The notes under the pieces were generated by a model. It did not search any database and was not told the DNA's origin. It saw only the letters and a list, made by a program, of their open reading frames with translations. Positions 42,341 through 54,240 of a DNA stretch of 64,000 nucleotides are shown here, piece by piece; within the stretch, counting starts at the first letter, position 1, and each line of letters opens with the position of its first letter. Source of the stretch: Elephas maximus indicus (taxonomy: Eukaryota; Chordata; Mammalia; Proboscidea; Elephantidae); NCBI RefSeq assembly GCF_024166365.1, contig NC_064825.1, forward strand, positions 99,276,480 through 99,340,479, in the 5' to 3' direction. Both the position numbers and the translations under genes were made by a program.

Positions 42341-43015
42341 CTGTTCTCCTCTTTGCCCTGAGTTGCTGCTTGGTTTATAATTGACCTTTTGCTTTTAATT
42401 GACTTTCACCTTCTACTCGGCTCTACTGGTGAACCTGACACAGAAACTCCTTTCCTGGGCCTCTTGGTGACAGCAAATCACCTCTGCCTCAGACTGCTGG
42501 TTTAAGTGCTGACTCTATTATTACAGGTGGGGCCAGACTTTCTTGGGAAGTGTGAGAGTATCTTCCCAGAAGGGTCTCCTCTGGTCACCTGAGGACTGGG
42601 CAGCCAAGTAGCTGTCAGTCCTGATATAAGCATGAATCACCAGCAACACTTCAATCACATACATTTCAAAACCAATTGTTAGGAATACAAATAACTCCAT
42701 TTTCCTGAAAACTCATTACTACGCAGAGTCTCTCTGCATGGGTTTCTAGAAGGGCGCAGGCACTTCCATGGGCCTGGGAATCTGAACACTGGGGTGAAGG
42801 GCCGTGAGGCACACAGGTGCGTTAAGGTGGGATGAGCACTTGCTCAGGTCTTAGCTCTAGCTCTGCTCCTTCCTTGATTGGTGAGGGATTTTGGGAACAA
42901 GTCCCTTTCCTTCTCTGAACCATTAGCTGTCCCCTCATTCTTTATTGCTGAGGACTCTGTCTTACAGGACTCTTGGGAAAGGCTGATGAAAGAATGGAAG
43001 AGAAGGTAAAGGGGC
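42340..43015. other. Single-copy stretch, no gene seen
   Basis: No recognisable repeat or credible ORF. Confidence 0.45.
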
Positions 43016-43019
43016 TGTA

Positions 43020-45100
43020 ATCATTCACATTCACACATTCAGCAAATATTTTTTGAGTGCCAACTATGTGTCAGGAAGACCCAGGAGATACAATGACGAC
43101 AAAATCAGACATAGTGTCTGTTTTCTTTTTGTTTGTTTTATTTATTTTTTGAACAGTTTATTGCTGTTTAGGTGAAAGTTTACAGAGCAAATTAGTTTCC
43201 TATTCAACAATTTATATATAGCTTTTTTTATGACATTGGTTACAAACCCCTGAATGTGTCAGCACTCTCCTCCTTCCTCCCTGGGTTCCCGTGTCCATTT
43301 GCCCAACTTTTCTTCTCCTACTCCTTCTGAACTTTGCTTTTGGGCAAATGCTACTCTTTAGGTCTTGTATAGTTGATTGGTCTGAGGTGTACATTCCACT
43401 GGTATTATTGTTCATTTTATTGGCCTGTCCACTGTATGGCTATAATGGGATCTCTGGGAGTGATTTCGGCTTCAACTTTGAAGAGTGTCTAAAGGCCATA
43501 CTCTCAGGGGTTCCACTAGTCTCTATCAGACCAGTAAGTCTGGTCTTATTTATGAGTTTGAATTTTGTTCTACATTTCTCTCCCACTTTGTCCTTGACCT
43601 ACTATTGTTGTCCCACTCAAAGCAGTCGGTAGTGATAGATAGCCAGGCACCATCTAGTTCTTCTTATCCCAAGGTGGTAGAGGCGGTGGTCCGTTAGCCC
43701 TTTGAACTAATTGTTTCCTCGAGTCTTTGATTTTCTTCACTCTTCATTACTTCGGACAGGACGAGACCAATTGCTGTATCTTAGATGGTGGCTAGCAAGC
43801 TTTTAAAACCCTAGTCACTACTCACCAAGAACATTGTCTATATGGATCATGATATGCCAGTTGACCTAGATGTCTCCTGAGACTATGATCCCTAGACTTC
43901 AAGCCTAGTATCTCAGTCCTGGGAGGTGTATGGTTATGGCTGAGAAGTTTTCATGACTGTGTCCCCTATGTGCACTATTGCATACATGAGTATATTTGCA
44001 ACATGTACACATATATATGTATGTGGGTATACTTCCCTACACTCTCCCAAGTCTGTTCAGCTTACATGTCTACCTATGTATCCACTCATACTTCATTGTT
44101 TGTTATTACTGTTGTTGCAAGATTGTATATGTAATAGTATTTACCGTTGTTGCCTTTTACTCTTGCATACCTTTCAGTATCTTCCTTTACCTTGATTATG
44201 TTGTGCTGACTTACCCCATATTGTGTATTATCTCTACCTTCACCACAGTTAGTACATGTCTACTGTGTAGTTAGTTTTCCCTCCCCCCACTCCCACCCCT
44301 GGTAACCACCAAAGAATGTTTCTGTGTGAAAGCCTTTTCTTGACTTTTTGTAATAGTGGTCTCATACAATATTTATCCTTTTGTGATTGACCTATTTCAC
44401 TCAACATAATGTCCCTTCAGGTTCAACCATGTTGTGAGATATTTTGGAGATTTGTCATTATTCTTTAACCATCTGTAGTATTTCATTGTGCGTATGTACC
44501 ACAGTTTGTTTATCCATTCATCTGTTGATGGGCACTTAGGCACTTGTCCATCTTTTTGCTATTGTAAATAATGCTGCAAAGAATATGGGTGTGCGTATGT
44601 TTATTCTTGTTATGGCTTTATTTCTCTAGGATATATACCTAGGAGTGGGATTGCTGGATCATACGGCATTTCTATTCCGAGCTTTTTGAGGAAGTGCTAT
44701 ATCAGTTTCCATAGTGGTTATACCATCTTACATTCCCACCAGCAGTGTATGAGAGTTTTAATCTCCCCACAGCCTCTCCAGCATTTGTTGTTTTCTGGCT
44801 TTTTTGATCAGTGCCATTATTACCAGTATGAGATGGTATCTCATTGCAGTTTTGATTTGCATCTCTCTAATGGCTAATGACTTTTGAGCATCTCTTCATG
44901 AATTTGTTGGCTGCCTAGATATCTTCTTTGGTGAAGTGTCTGTTTGTGTCCTTTGCCCGGTTTTATGCTGTTTTCATGGAGTTCATAGTCTATCAGGGTA
45001 GACAGACATGAATTGCCAGATTATATAAATAACTGTGAAATTAAAGCAGTGATACGTGCTAAGAAGAAGAGGGCCATCAAAATCATGGCCCACAGGTTTG
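43020..45100 (+). repeat. L2 LINE host, split by an L1
   Basis: L2 pieces at 43020-43125 (CATTCAGCAAATATTTTTTG, CCAACTATGTGTCAGG) and 44968-45100 (ATGGAGTTCATAGTCTATC, AGGGTAGACAGACATG). Confidence 0.65.
43126..44967 (-). mobile_element. L1 3' part, minus strand, 8-bp TSD
   Basis: T-rich start, TTTAGGTGAAAGTTTACAGA, GGCACCATCTAGTTCTTC, then the ORF2 end (CATTGTGCGTATGTACCACA, TTGCTATTGTAAATAATGC, CCTAGGAGTGGGATTGCTGG). Flanks CTGTTTTC at 43118-43125 and 44968-44975. No long frame is left. Confidence 0.8.
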
Positions 45101-45460
45101 GTGTAAGGATTAAATAGTATAATAGGGAACACTGGTGAGGACTGTGACCCCCGGGCTACTGACAGAGTGAAGTGCTGCCTGGGTGGGGGAGGATGAATGA
45201 TAGCAGGATTGGTAGAGGGCAGTGTAAAGGTTGGAAGGGTGAGGTCAGAAGAGGGCAACTCAGGTCAGTGGGATGATGTCCAGGGAGCCGGGAGGAAGGC
45301 TGGGCCTAATCAGGGGTCTGAACCCTCACACCTTGCACACTGCCATCTGTGTGACCGTCCTCATGGTATTCTCACTGTCTTCATGCCATTCCATCTCAAT
45401 ATATCAAAACCCTTACCATGCTATACTCATCTCTTTATCTGTCTCACTGTCATGATGGAA
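45100..45460. other. Non-coding stretch, no gene seen
   Basis: GA-rich in part, with overlapping short frames on both strands. No repeat or gene recognised. Confidence 0.4.
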
Positions 45461-45464
45461 ATAA

Positions 45465-45685
45465 GGAAGCAATATGATAGGCTCTTGACAGACCTGGTTT
45501 CAGATACTGGATCCACTGCTTATTGCCTGTATGACCTTGGGCAAGATACTTCATCTCTCTCAGCCTCTTGTGTGAAATAAGGAAATAATAGAACTTACCT
45601 TACAGGATTGGTGTGAGGGTGAAATGATATCATGCATGTAAAGGTTTTAGAACAGTACCTGGCACATAGAAAGTGGGTGTTAGTT
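45465..45685 (+). repeat. MIR SINE fragment
   Basis: GACCTGGTTTCAGATACTGG, GACCTTGGGCAAGATACTTC, CTCTCTCAGCCTCTTGTGTG, GGTGTGAGGGTGAAATGAT and CAGTACCTGGCACATAGAAA. Confidence 0.85.
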
Positions 45686-45956
45686 TCTTAGGGCTGCTAG
45701 TGACATACAGACTAACATATCCCACTGAGATGAATGCTACCCATGTGGAAAAACATAACAATAAATTGTTACCTCATACCACACATAGTTATAAATTCCA
45801 GACACATAGAAAAAGCAAAACTTGAAAATTTCTGAAAGAAGAAAACATAGGAAGAATATCTATATGACTATATTGAAATACAAAAAAAAAAAAACCCTCT
45901 ATATGGCAAAAGACTACAAGTCAGAATCGACTTGATGGCAATGGGTTTTTTTTTTT

Positions 45957-48900
45957 TTAATAATTTTTATTGTGCTTTAAGTGAAAGTTTACAAATCAAG
46001 GCAGTCTCTCACACATAAACTTATATACACCTTACTAGATACTCCCATTTACTCTCTCCCTAATAAGTCAGCCTGCTCCCTCCTTCCAGTCTCTCCTTTC
46101 GTGACCTTTTTGCCAATTTCTAACCCTCTCTACGCTCCCATCTCCCCTCTAGACAGGAGATGCCAACACAGACTCAAGTGTCCACCTGATACAAGTAGCT
46201 CACTCCTCATCAGCATCTCTCTCCAACCCATTGTCCAGTCCAATCCATGTCTGATGAGTTGTCTTTGGGAATGGTTCCTGTCCTGGGCCAACAGAAGGTT
46301 TGGGGACCATGACCACCGGGATTCTTCTAGTCTCAGTCAGGCCATTAAGTCTGGTCTTTTTGTGAGAATTTGGGGTCTGCATCCCACTCTTCTCCTGCTC
46401 CCTCAGGGGTTCTCTGTTGTGCTTCCTGTCAGGGCAGTCATCGATTGTGGCCGGGCACCAACTAGTTCTTCTGGTCTCAGGATGATGTAAGTCTCTGGTT
46501 CATGTGGCCCTTTCTGTCTCTTGGGCTCATAATTATCTTGTGACCTTGGTGTCCTTCATTCTCCTTTGATCCAGGTGGGTTGAGACCAATTGATGCATCT
46601 TAGATGGCAGCTTGTTAGCATTTGAGACCCCAGACACCACACTTCGAAGTGGGATGCAGAATGTTTTCTTAATAGAATTTATTTTGCCAATTGACTTAGA
46701 TGTCCCCTGAAGCCATAGTCCCCAAAACCCTGCCCCTTGCTCTGCTGACCTTCGGAAAAAAAAAAAAAAAGTTTTTTTCGAAGCATTCAGTTTATTCAGG
46801 AAACTTCTTTGCTTTTGGTCCAGTCCAGTTGAGCTGACCTTCCCTGTATTGAGTATTGTCCTTCCCTTCACTTAAAGTAGTTCTTATCTACAATCTAATC
46901 AGTAAATAACCCTCTCCTACCCTCCCTCTCTCCCTCCCTCCCCCCCTCATAACCACAAAAGAATGTGTTCTTCTCAGTTTAAACTATTTCTCAAGATCTT
47001 ATAATAGTGGTCTTATACAATATTTGTCCTTTTGCATCTGACTAATTTCACTCAGCATACTGCCTTCCAGGTTCCTGCATGTTATGAAATGTTTCACAGA
47101 TTCATCACTGCTCTTTATCCATGTGTATGTAGTATTCTATTGTGTGAATATACCATAATTTATCCATTCATCCGTTGATGGACACCTTGGTTGCTTCCAG
47201 CTTCTTGCTATTGTAAACAATGCTGCAATAAACATGGGTGTGCATATATCTGTTTGTGTAAAGGCTCTTATTTCTCTAGGATATATTCTGAGGAGTGGGA
47301 TTTCTGGTTTGTATGGTAGTTCTATTTCTAACTTCTTAAGGAAATGCCAGATAGATTTCCAAAGTGGTTGTACCATTTTACACTCCCACCAGCAGTGAAT
47401 AAGAGTTCCAATCTCTCCACAGCCTCTCCAACATTTATTATTTTGTGTTTTTTGGATTAATGCCAGCTTTGTTGGAGTGAGATGGAACCTCATCATAGTT
47501 TTAATTTGCATTTCTCTAATGGCTAATGATCGAGAGCATTTTCTCATGTATCTGTTAGCCGCCTGAATATCTTCTTTAGTGAAGTGCGCGTTCATATCCT
47601 TTGCCCAATTTTTAATTGGGTTGTTTGTCTTTTTGTGGTTGCACTTTAACAGAATCATATAGATTTTAGAGATCAGGCGCTGGTCGGAGATGTCATAGCT
47701 GAAAATTTTTTCCCAATCTGTAGGCGGTCTTTTTACTCTTTTGGTGAAGTCTTTAGATGAGCATAGGTGTTTGATTTTTAGGAGCTCCCAGTTATCTGGT
47801 TTCTCTTCATCATTTTTAGTAATTTTTTTTGTATTCTGTTTTTGCCTTGTATAAGGGCTCCTAACGTTGTCCCTATTTTTTCTTCCATGATCTTTGTCGT
47901 TTTAGTCTTTATGTTTAGGTCTTTGATCCAGTTGGAGTTAGTTTTTATGCATGGTGTGAGGTATGGGTCCGGTTTCATTTTTTTACAAATGGATATCCAG
48001 TTGTGCCAGCACCATTTGTTAAAAAGACTATCTTTTCCCCAATTAACTGACACTGGGCCTTTGTCAAATATCAGCTGCTCATAATTGGATGGATTTATAT
48101 CTGGGTTCTCGGTTCTGTTCCATTGGTCTATGTGCCTGTTGTTGTACCAGTACCAGGCTGTTTTGACTACTGTGGCTGTAAAATATGTTCTAACATCAGG
48201 TAGAATGAGGCCTCCCAATTTCTTCTTCTTTTTCACTAGTGCTTTACTTCTCCGGGGCTTCTTTCCCTTCCATACAAAGTTGGTGATTTGTTTCTCCATC
48301 ACATTAAAAAATGTCGTTGGAATTTGGATCGGAAGTGCATTGTGTGTATAGATGGCTTTTGGTAGAATGGACATTTTTACTATGTTCAGTCTTCCTATCC
48401 ATGAGCAAGGTATGTTTTTCCACTTATGTAGGTCCCTTTTAGTTTCTTGCACTAGCGCTTTTTAGTTTTCTTTGTATAGGCCTTTTACATCTTTGGCAAT
48501 ATTTATTCCTAAGTATTTTATCTTCTTGGGGGCTACTGTGAATGGTATTGATTTGGTGATTTCCTCTTTGATGTTCTTTTTGTTGATGTAGAGGAATCCA
48601 AGTGATTTTTGTATGTTTATCTTGTAACCTGAAACTCTGCCGAACTCGTCTATTACTTTCAGTAGTTTTCCGGAGGATTCTTTAGGATTTTCTGTGTATA
48701 AGATCATGTCATCTGCAAATACAGATAATTTGACTTCTTCCTTGCCAATCCGGATGCCCTATTTTTCTTTGTCTAGGCTAATTGCTCTGGCTAGGACCTC
48801 TAGCACAATGTTGAATAAGAGCGGTAATAAAGGGCACCCTTGTCTGGTTCCCGTTCTCAAGGGAAATGCTTTCAGGCTCTCTCCATTTAGAATAATGTTG

Positions 48901-49655
48901 GCTGTTGGCTTTGTACAGATGCCCTTTATTATGCTGAGCAATTTTCCTTCTATTCCTATTTTGCTGAGAGTTTTTTATCATGAATGGGTGTTGGACTTTG
49001 TCAAATGCCTTTTCTGCATCAATTGATAAGATCATGTGGTTTTTGTCTTTTATTTATATGGTGGATTACATTAATGGTTGTTCTAATATTGAACCAGCCT
49101 TGCATACCTGGTATAAATCCCACTTGGTCGTGGTGGATTATTTTTTTGATATGTTGTTGAATTCTATTGGCTAGAATTTTGTTGAGGATTTTTGCATCTA
49201 TGTTCATGAGGGATATAGGTCTGTAATTTCCTTTTTTTGTGGTGTCTTTACCTGGTTTTGGTATCAGGGATACGCTGGCTTCATAGAATGAGTTAGGTAG
49301 TATTCCATCATTTTCTATGCTTTGAAATACCTTTAGTAGTAGTGGTGTTAACTCTTCTCTGAAAGTTTGGTAGAACTCTGCAGTGAAGCTGTCCGGGCCA
49401 GGGCTTTTTTTGTTGGGAATTTTTTGATTACCTTTTCAATCTCTTTTTTTGTTATGGGTCTATTTATTTGTTCTACTTCTGATTGTGTTAGTTTAGGTAG
49501 GTAGCGTTTTTCTAGGAATTCATCCATTTCTTCTAGGTTTACAAATTTGTTAGAGTACAATTTTTCGTAATAATCTGATATGATTCTTTTGATTTCAGTT
49601 GCGTCTGTTGTGATATGGCCCATCTCATTTCTTATTCGGGTTATTTGTTTTGGTT
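45957..49655 (-). mobile_element. Young-lineage L1, minus strand, 3.7 kb, 5'-truncated
   Basis: Reversed polyA (about 45944-45956), 3' UTR to about 47.1 kb (TGCTTTAAGTGAAAGTTTAC, CAGTCTCTCACACATAAAC), then ORF2 to about 49.65 kb. It sits in the T-rich tail of an AfroSINE fragment (45905-45943: CAGAATCGACTTGATGGCAA; continuation after 49655: GGTTTGGTTTTGATGAC). Its 3' UTR is of the same lineage as the L1 at 55121. Confidence 0.85.
47110..49655 (-). pseudogene. L1 ORF2 remnant (RT and C-terminal region)
   Basis: Pieces in order on the minus strand: 49704-49348 (start of the RT region; KAL and [11 protein letters not shown] block), 49207-49019 ([20 protein letters not shown]), 48941-48759 ([14 protein letters not shown]), 48707-48462 (region after the catalytic box), 48452-47778 ([19 protein letters not shown]), 47658-47137 (C-terminal part with [19 protein letters not shown], the Cys-rich segment). 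The catalytic FADD codons are intact (48708-48719). At least four frameshifts or stops separate the pieces, so no ORF2 protein can be made. The endonuclease is absent because of truncation. Confidence 0.85.
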
Positions 49656-49784
49656 TGGTTTTGATGACAAAAGGCACCACATATCCAGTAAAAAGATGCA
49701 ACACAGATGGGGAGGAAAAATTTAGAGCTCATAAAAATGACCTGTTACACCCAGAGTATATAAAGGCTATCTACCAATTGAGAA

Positions 49785-49912
49785 AGATGTGGCAGTCTGC
49801 TTCTGAAAAGATTTACAGACTTGGAAATGCTATGGGGCAGTTCTACTCTGTTCTGTGGGGTTACTATGAGTCAGAATTAACTCAACGACAATGGGTTTGG
49901 TTTGAGTTTTTT
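49785..49912 (+). mobile_element. AfroSINE (middle subtype), 5'-truncated
   Basis: AAGATGTGGCAGTCTGCTTC, AAAAGATTTACAGACTTGG, AAATGCTATGGGGCAGTTC, TTACTATGAGTCAGAATTAA and GGGTTTGGTTTGAG. The tRNA-like head is missing. Confidence 0.8.
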
Positions 49913-50328
49913 TAACCTACCAAGTGATAAGAAAAAAAACAATTCAATAGAAAAATGGCCAAAGTACTTGAACTGACAATTCACAGAAGTTAGCAAATAA
50001 AAATATAGGACAAAAAAATGCTAACTTTTAGTATAAGTATGTTCTGTGTTTCTGGTTTATGTATGTCCTGAGCTTCCTGCATTTTATCTGGCAACCTTAC
50101 TGAAAAGATGCTCAAGTTCACTAGTCATCAGGACGTGCAAATTTCAGCAACAATGAAATCTCACTTCCATCAATTTAACAAAAACTGATAAAGTTTGATA
50201 ATATTTGCTTGTGAATATGTAAATGGGTACAACCACATTAGAGAGAATTTGGCAATGCCTACCAAAGTTGGGAGTATTAATTACACTATGGCTCAGCAAT
50301 TTTATTTCTGGGTGTCTATCAGGGAATG

Positions 50329-50485
50329 GAGCCCTGATGGCGTGGTGGTTAAGAGCCTGGCTGCTACTCAAAAGGTCAGCTGCTCAAATCCACCAGCCAC
50401 TATTTGGAAACTCTATGGTGTAGTTCTGCCCTGTCTTATAGGGTCATTATGAGTCAGAATTGACTCAGTGGAAACGGGTTTTATC
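50329..50485 (+). mobile_element. AfroSINE (short subtype)
   Basis: GGAGCCCTGATGGCGTGGTG, GCTGCTCAAATCCACCAGCC, GAAACTCTATGGTGTAGTTC, GTCATTATGAGTCAGAATTG. Flanks TATCAGGGAA (about 50318) and TATCAGAGAA (about 50483) look like a TSD. Confidence 0.85.
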
Positions 50486-51059
50486 AGAGAAACTCTCATC
50501 AGTGTGTAACAAATACATAAATGGGTTTTAATTGCACACTGTGAAAGAAAAAAGAGTGAAGATAATCCTATTGTCCCTGAGTGGATCAAGCCTTTGTAGC
50601 TTAATCATATAAGATAATCATATAATTCTAACCATTTACAAAAAGCTAAATAGTAGTTAAAAATGAATGAACCAGAGTTGTATATTTCAGCATGGATAAA
50701 TTGCAAATACATTATATTGAGTGATTAAAGCAAATTGCTAATGGATGCATACCATAAACTCAGATACTCAAAATTTAGAATATACTGTTCATTAACATGT
50801 ATCCTGGACATAAAAGACCAACACATACATGAGTGGATGTCTTGCTGGTTACCTTGGATGAAGGTGGGAAAAGTGAAAAGACAGATGAGTTTTCAGTTGT
50901 ATTTGCAAGGTTTTCTTCCATAAAAGACAGAATAAAGAAAAAAAGCAGCAAATAAAACGAAATGTTAAATCTATTTAATTCAGGTGATAGGAATAGAAGT
51001 GGCTGTTTTAGCATTTTCTATATATTTGGAATGATTCAACATTAACAGTAGGAAATAAT

Positions 51060-51760
51060 TTTTTTAAAGGAAGTAAGTGATTGAGCAGGACCCAACAATG
51101 CCCAGGTGCCCTTCAGGTTGCAGGTGCTACTCAATGTCATCTTTGACTCAGGCTAGCAATCTGTGGTTTCTCTTGGGTCACCCCAAAGTGACTTGTCCCC
51201 TCCTAGGTGCCTAGGAACCTCCTGAGAGCCCTTTCGGGGGGACAGGTGTCATAGCTCCAGTGAGCCGTTCTCCAACCAGTGGCGGCTGTCAGATAGGCCA
51301 AGTGCATATCTGGATGGGAAGGTGACATGAATTTTAAGGGAAGCTTTGAGATGCCTTTGGAGATGTATCAATCGTGCTTGAGCTAAAGATGATGGATAGT
51401 GTTGGGAAGTCCCTTGCTGACTCCTAACTTGTCTCAGCAGACTTTGGCAAAGGCCAGAGGCTGTCACCCCAAAAGGCTGTTCTGACCTGTCCTAACCTAA
51501 GCCAGGCCTCAGTGTGTTAAGCCTGAGCTGGATCCTTCACCTTCCCTCTCCTTTTAGCATCACTCATTGGTTCTAGAGCTACTGTGGCCAAGCCTCCACC
51601 CTGGCCCATGCCCTGATGTTCCATCTGGGCATGCTTTGCTTGCAGGAGGAAAAAGGAGTCCCAGGAGACGGCACAAGAGTGGGGCTGGAGAAAGAGGTAG
51701 GCCTTACTGCAGAAAAAACTCAAAGCAGCTGTAGCCAAGCCCCTCAAGGTATCTCTCTCT
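51060..51760. other. Single-copy stretch, no gene seen
   Basis: Balanced composition. Short frames on both strands (up to 105 codons on the plus strand, ending in the SINE that follows) show no domain. Confidence 0.4.
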
Positions 51761-51761
51761 G

Positions 51762-51962
51762 CTACCAGTTGCCGTCAAGTCTTTTCCAGCTCATCGGTGG
51801 CAGCCCCACGTGTGTTACAGAACAATGCTCCATAGGCTTTTCAGTGGCTGATTTTTTGGAAGTACGTCTCCAGCCTTTCTTCCAAGGTAACTCTGGGTGG
51901 ACTCGAACTGCCAGTCTTTCAGTTAGCAGCTGAATATGTTAACCATTTCAACCACCCAGGGA
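51762..51962 (-). mobile_element. AfroSINE (long subtype), minus strand
   Basis: AGTTGCCGTCAAGTCTTTTC, AATGCTCCATAGGCTTTTCA, CTGATTTTTTGGAAGTACG, CAGCCTTTCTTCCAAGG and CTGGGTGGACTCGAACTGCC, then AACCACCCAGGGACTC. Confidence 0.75.
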
Positions 51963-51972
51963 CTCATTATGT

Positions 51973-52004
51973 ATTAAAAAAAAAAAAAATTTTTTTTTTT
52001 TTTT
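51973..52004. repeat. A-run/T-run perfect hairpin
   Basis: About 14 A followed directly by about 18 T, a perfect inverted repeat. It probably reflects the abutting tails of two elements. Confidence 0.8.
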
Positions 52005-52019
52005 TACATGTGCATTATC

Positions 52020-52380
52020 TGTTATAACACACACACATTCATAATCCCTTATCTGAAAACCTTGGGGCACCTGTGTTTTGTAATTCAGAATTTTTTTAAA
52101 TTTTAGAAGGTAATTTGTGCATATACCACATATTGCATAATACTCCCTGTAAGCAGCACTCCATGATAAGACACATAAACATTTATGCAGCAAAACATGT
52201 GACTATTCATAGTAAGATTTAAAAACAAAACAAAAGACAACCCATGTTCTCATATCAGCTCAGGTTGAGATTTGCTGCCAAATGAGTTTGGTACAAATTT
52301 ACATAAAATACTGTCACTTTTTTATTCTATTTAACTATCACTTTTTGAATTTTTTGAAAAAGGGATTGTGAATCTGTTAC
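52020..52380. repeat. Old repeat fragment, not named
   Basis: CATAATCCCTTATCTGAAAA, GTAATTCAGAATTTTTT and TTTGAAAAAGGGATTGTG recall an old mammalian MER-type DNA transposon (the 'ATCTGAAAA ... AAAGGGATTGTG' pair), but the middle is too decayed to name. Confidence 0.4.
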
Positions 52381-52506
52381 TATTCAATATTGTACACACC
52401 AAACTGTGGCTATTTTACTTTATGGGTTATTTAACATATTTCCCAGGACAATTTTGCTTGTACTCAATTTCTGCCTTACAAGCTGTCTTCAGAATCTCCT
52501 ACAAAA

Positions 52507-52586
52507 TGTGGTCACCACTGCATACTCAGTATGAATATGGTGCCACTGTGGTCACCACTGCATACTCAGTATGAATATGGTGCCAC
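52507..52586. repeat. Perfect 40-bp tandem duplication
   Basis: Two identical 40-bp units, 52507-52546 and 52547-52586, each starting TGTGGTCACCACTGCATACT and ending TATGGTGCCAC. No mismatch, so recent or an assembly effect. Confidence 0.9.
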
Positions 52587-52722
52587 TCTCTCCACTCTTG
52601 ATCCTTCAATCCACCCTCCCAGCAATGTGTTACAGCAGCAGTAGAAACAAATTCACTGGGCATCCTGCCTAAGGAACCCACCTGGATTGTTTGGAGACAT
52701 CTCTCTCTGAATGGGAGCCTCT

Positions 52723-52920
52723 GGGTGATGCAAACAGTTAACGTGCTTGGCTGCTAACTGCAGCTGGAGATTCAAGTCTATTCAGAGGTACCTTGGGAGA
52801 TAAACCTGGTGATCTACTCCTGGAAAATCGACCGTTGAACACCTGTAGAGCACAGTTGGACTCTTTGACACTTGTGGGGTGGCCATGACTTGGAACTGAC
52901 TCGACAGCAACTGAATTTTT
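52723..52920 (+). mobile_element. AfroSINE (long subtype)
   Basis: GAGCCTCTGGGTGATGCAAA, CAGTTAACGTGCTTGGCTGC, AGTCTATTCAGAGGTACC, CCTGGTGATCTACTCCTGG, then GTGGGGTGGCCATGACTTG and GGAACTGACTCGACAGC. Confidence 0.8.
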
Positions 52921-52944
52921 TTCTCTCTGAATGTAACACTAGTT

Positions 52945-53150
52945 TCTGGTTGTGGAGCCAGACTGACCTGAGTGTGATCCTGATCTCATCACTCACCACC
53001 TGTGTGACCTTGGACAAGTCACTTCATCTCTCTGAGCCTGTAAAATAGGGATAATAGTGGTCCCTACTTCTTAGGGCCATTGTGGATGTCAAATGACATC
53101 ACGTTTGCACAACACGTAGGTTATGCTCCATAAGTAATTGGCAAACAATA
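52945..53150 (+). repeat. MIR SINE fragment
   Basis: GGTTGTGGAGCCAGACTGAC, CACCTGTGTGACCTTGGAC, AAGTCACTTCATCTCTCTGA, AAAATAGGGATAATAGTGG and AATGACATCACG. Confidence 0.85.
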
Positions 53151-54240
53151 CAGGGCATGCGTGTTCTCGGGTGGGAAGATGCTTTCTTTTATCTTGCTTC
53201 TAGGGAGGTCCTTCTGACCAGCAGAAGCTGATCAGAAGCCTGTCCTGGCCTGCCATTGTGCTGCATGGTTTTGTGAGGCACTCCTAAAACGTGGTTAGAA
53301 AACATAATAAATCTTAACATATAAGTTCATGCAGATCACGGTGTGAGTAATAGAGGCTCTTCTGGGATCCTGGCAGGTGGAGGCAGCAAAGGGCCCATCA
53401 GCTCCCTTTTGAAGCCTCCCAACTGCCAAGGTCCCATTCTGCCCATGCCTAGAGGTGGATTCTGTTTCCACCTAGGCAGGGAGGCACCATGCCTCCCCAT
53501 CACCCCATCATTTTGGAGTGGGGAGACTTGTTTTTCTCTCCCTGCTTGAGAGACAGTGCTCATTGGATTGATGAAACACCCCAGCCACTTGATGCCTCAA
53601 AAGCCGCACATGAACAGAATGAAATTTCCTGATAGAGAAGGTGGGATTTTTACCAATTAAAGGAAGACCTGCTTCTCTCCTGGCTCTGTATCCCTCAAGT
53701 TCACCAGCATAAACTGATCTGATAAGAGGGTTTCATCCCTCTAACTACTCCACCTCAACCTCAACCCTGAGTGGGAAAGACTTTGATCTGGGGTGTAATT
53801 GGGGAAGCCTTCTTCCTTTTATTGTTACTTAATTGTTATTCTTCCTATTACTTCTGGGTACTGCATGTTTCCAGTCGTTTCCCATTAAACCTGGGTAAAG
53901 GTCCGGGGGGAGCCCGCAGGCACAGGTTTTGACTGGTTTACGTATGTCTGGTCAAAGTAAAATTACTCATAGCTTCTGTTTCAAAGAAAACCTAATCAAG
54001 ACCTAAGCTTGATGTGACGTAGTGCCATAGGCATGGGAGGTGGGGGCAAGGTCTGGTTGTCTGTGTGGTCCTGGCCTTTTACTACAAGAAAAAAAGCTGC
54101 AGAAACTCAGGGAGGCTTTAGACCCAGCTAATGTGTCCTCGGCTGGATCTACGTATTGGTCAAAAGTGGTAAATTTCAGAACATTTTCACTTTGTCGCCT
54201 GACAGGTAAGTCTCCGCCATGGTAAGTTGACATCCCAACT
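53150..54240. other. Single-copy stretch, no gene seen
   Basis: No recognisable repeat. A GC-rich open frame pair at 53336-53563 is compositional. The block at 53.98-54.22 kb (GATGTGACGTAGTGCCATAG, containing TGACGT) has even composition and could be a conserved element, which I cannot test here. Confidence 0.4.

Larger units (their letters stand above)
45715..50720 (+). mobile_element. Old L1M-type LINE host, plus strand
   Basis: Pieces at 45715-45905 (TTACCTCATACCACACATAG, AAGAAAACATAGGAAGAATA) and 49665-50720 (AAATGGCCAAAGTACTTGAA, TTAGAGAGAATTTGGCAATG, ACTATGGCTCAGCAATTTTA, ATTGTCCCTGAGTGGATC). Inserted within it are an AfroSINE piece with the younger L1, another AfroSINE at 49785-49912, and one at 50329-50485. 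Coding capacity is lost. Confidence 0.6.
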
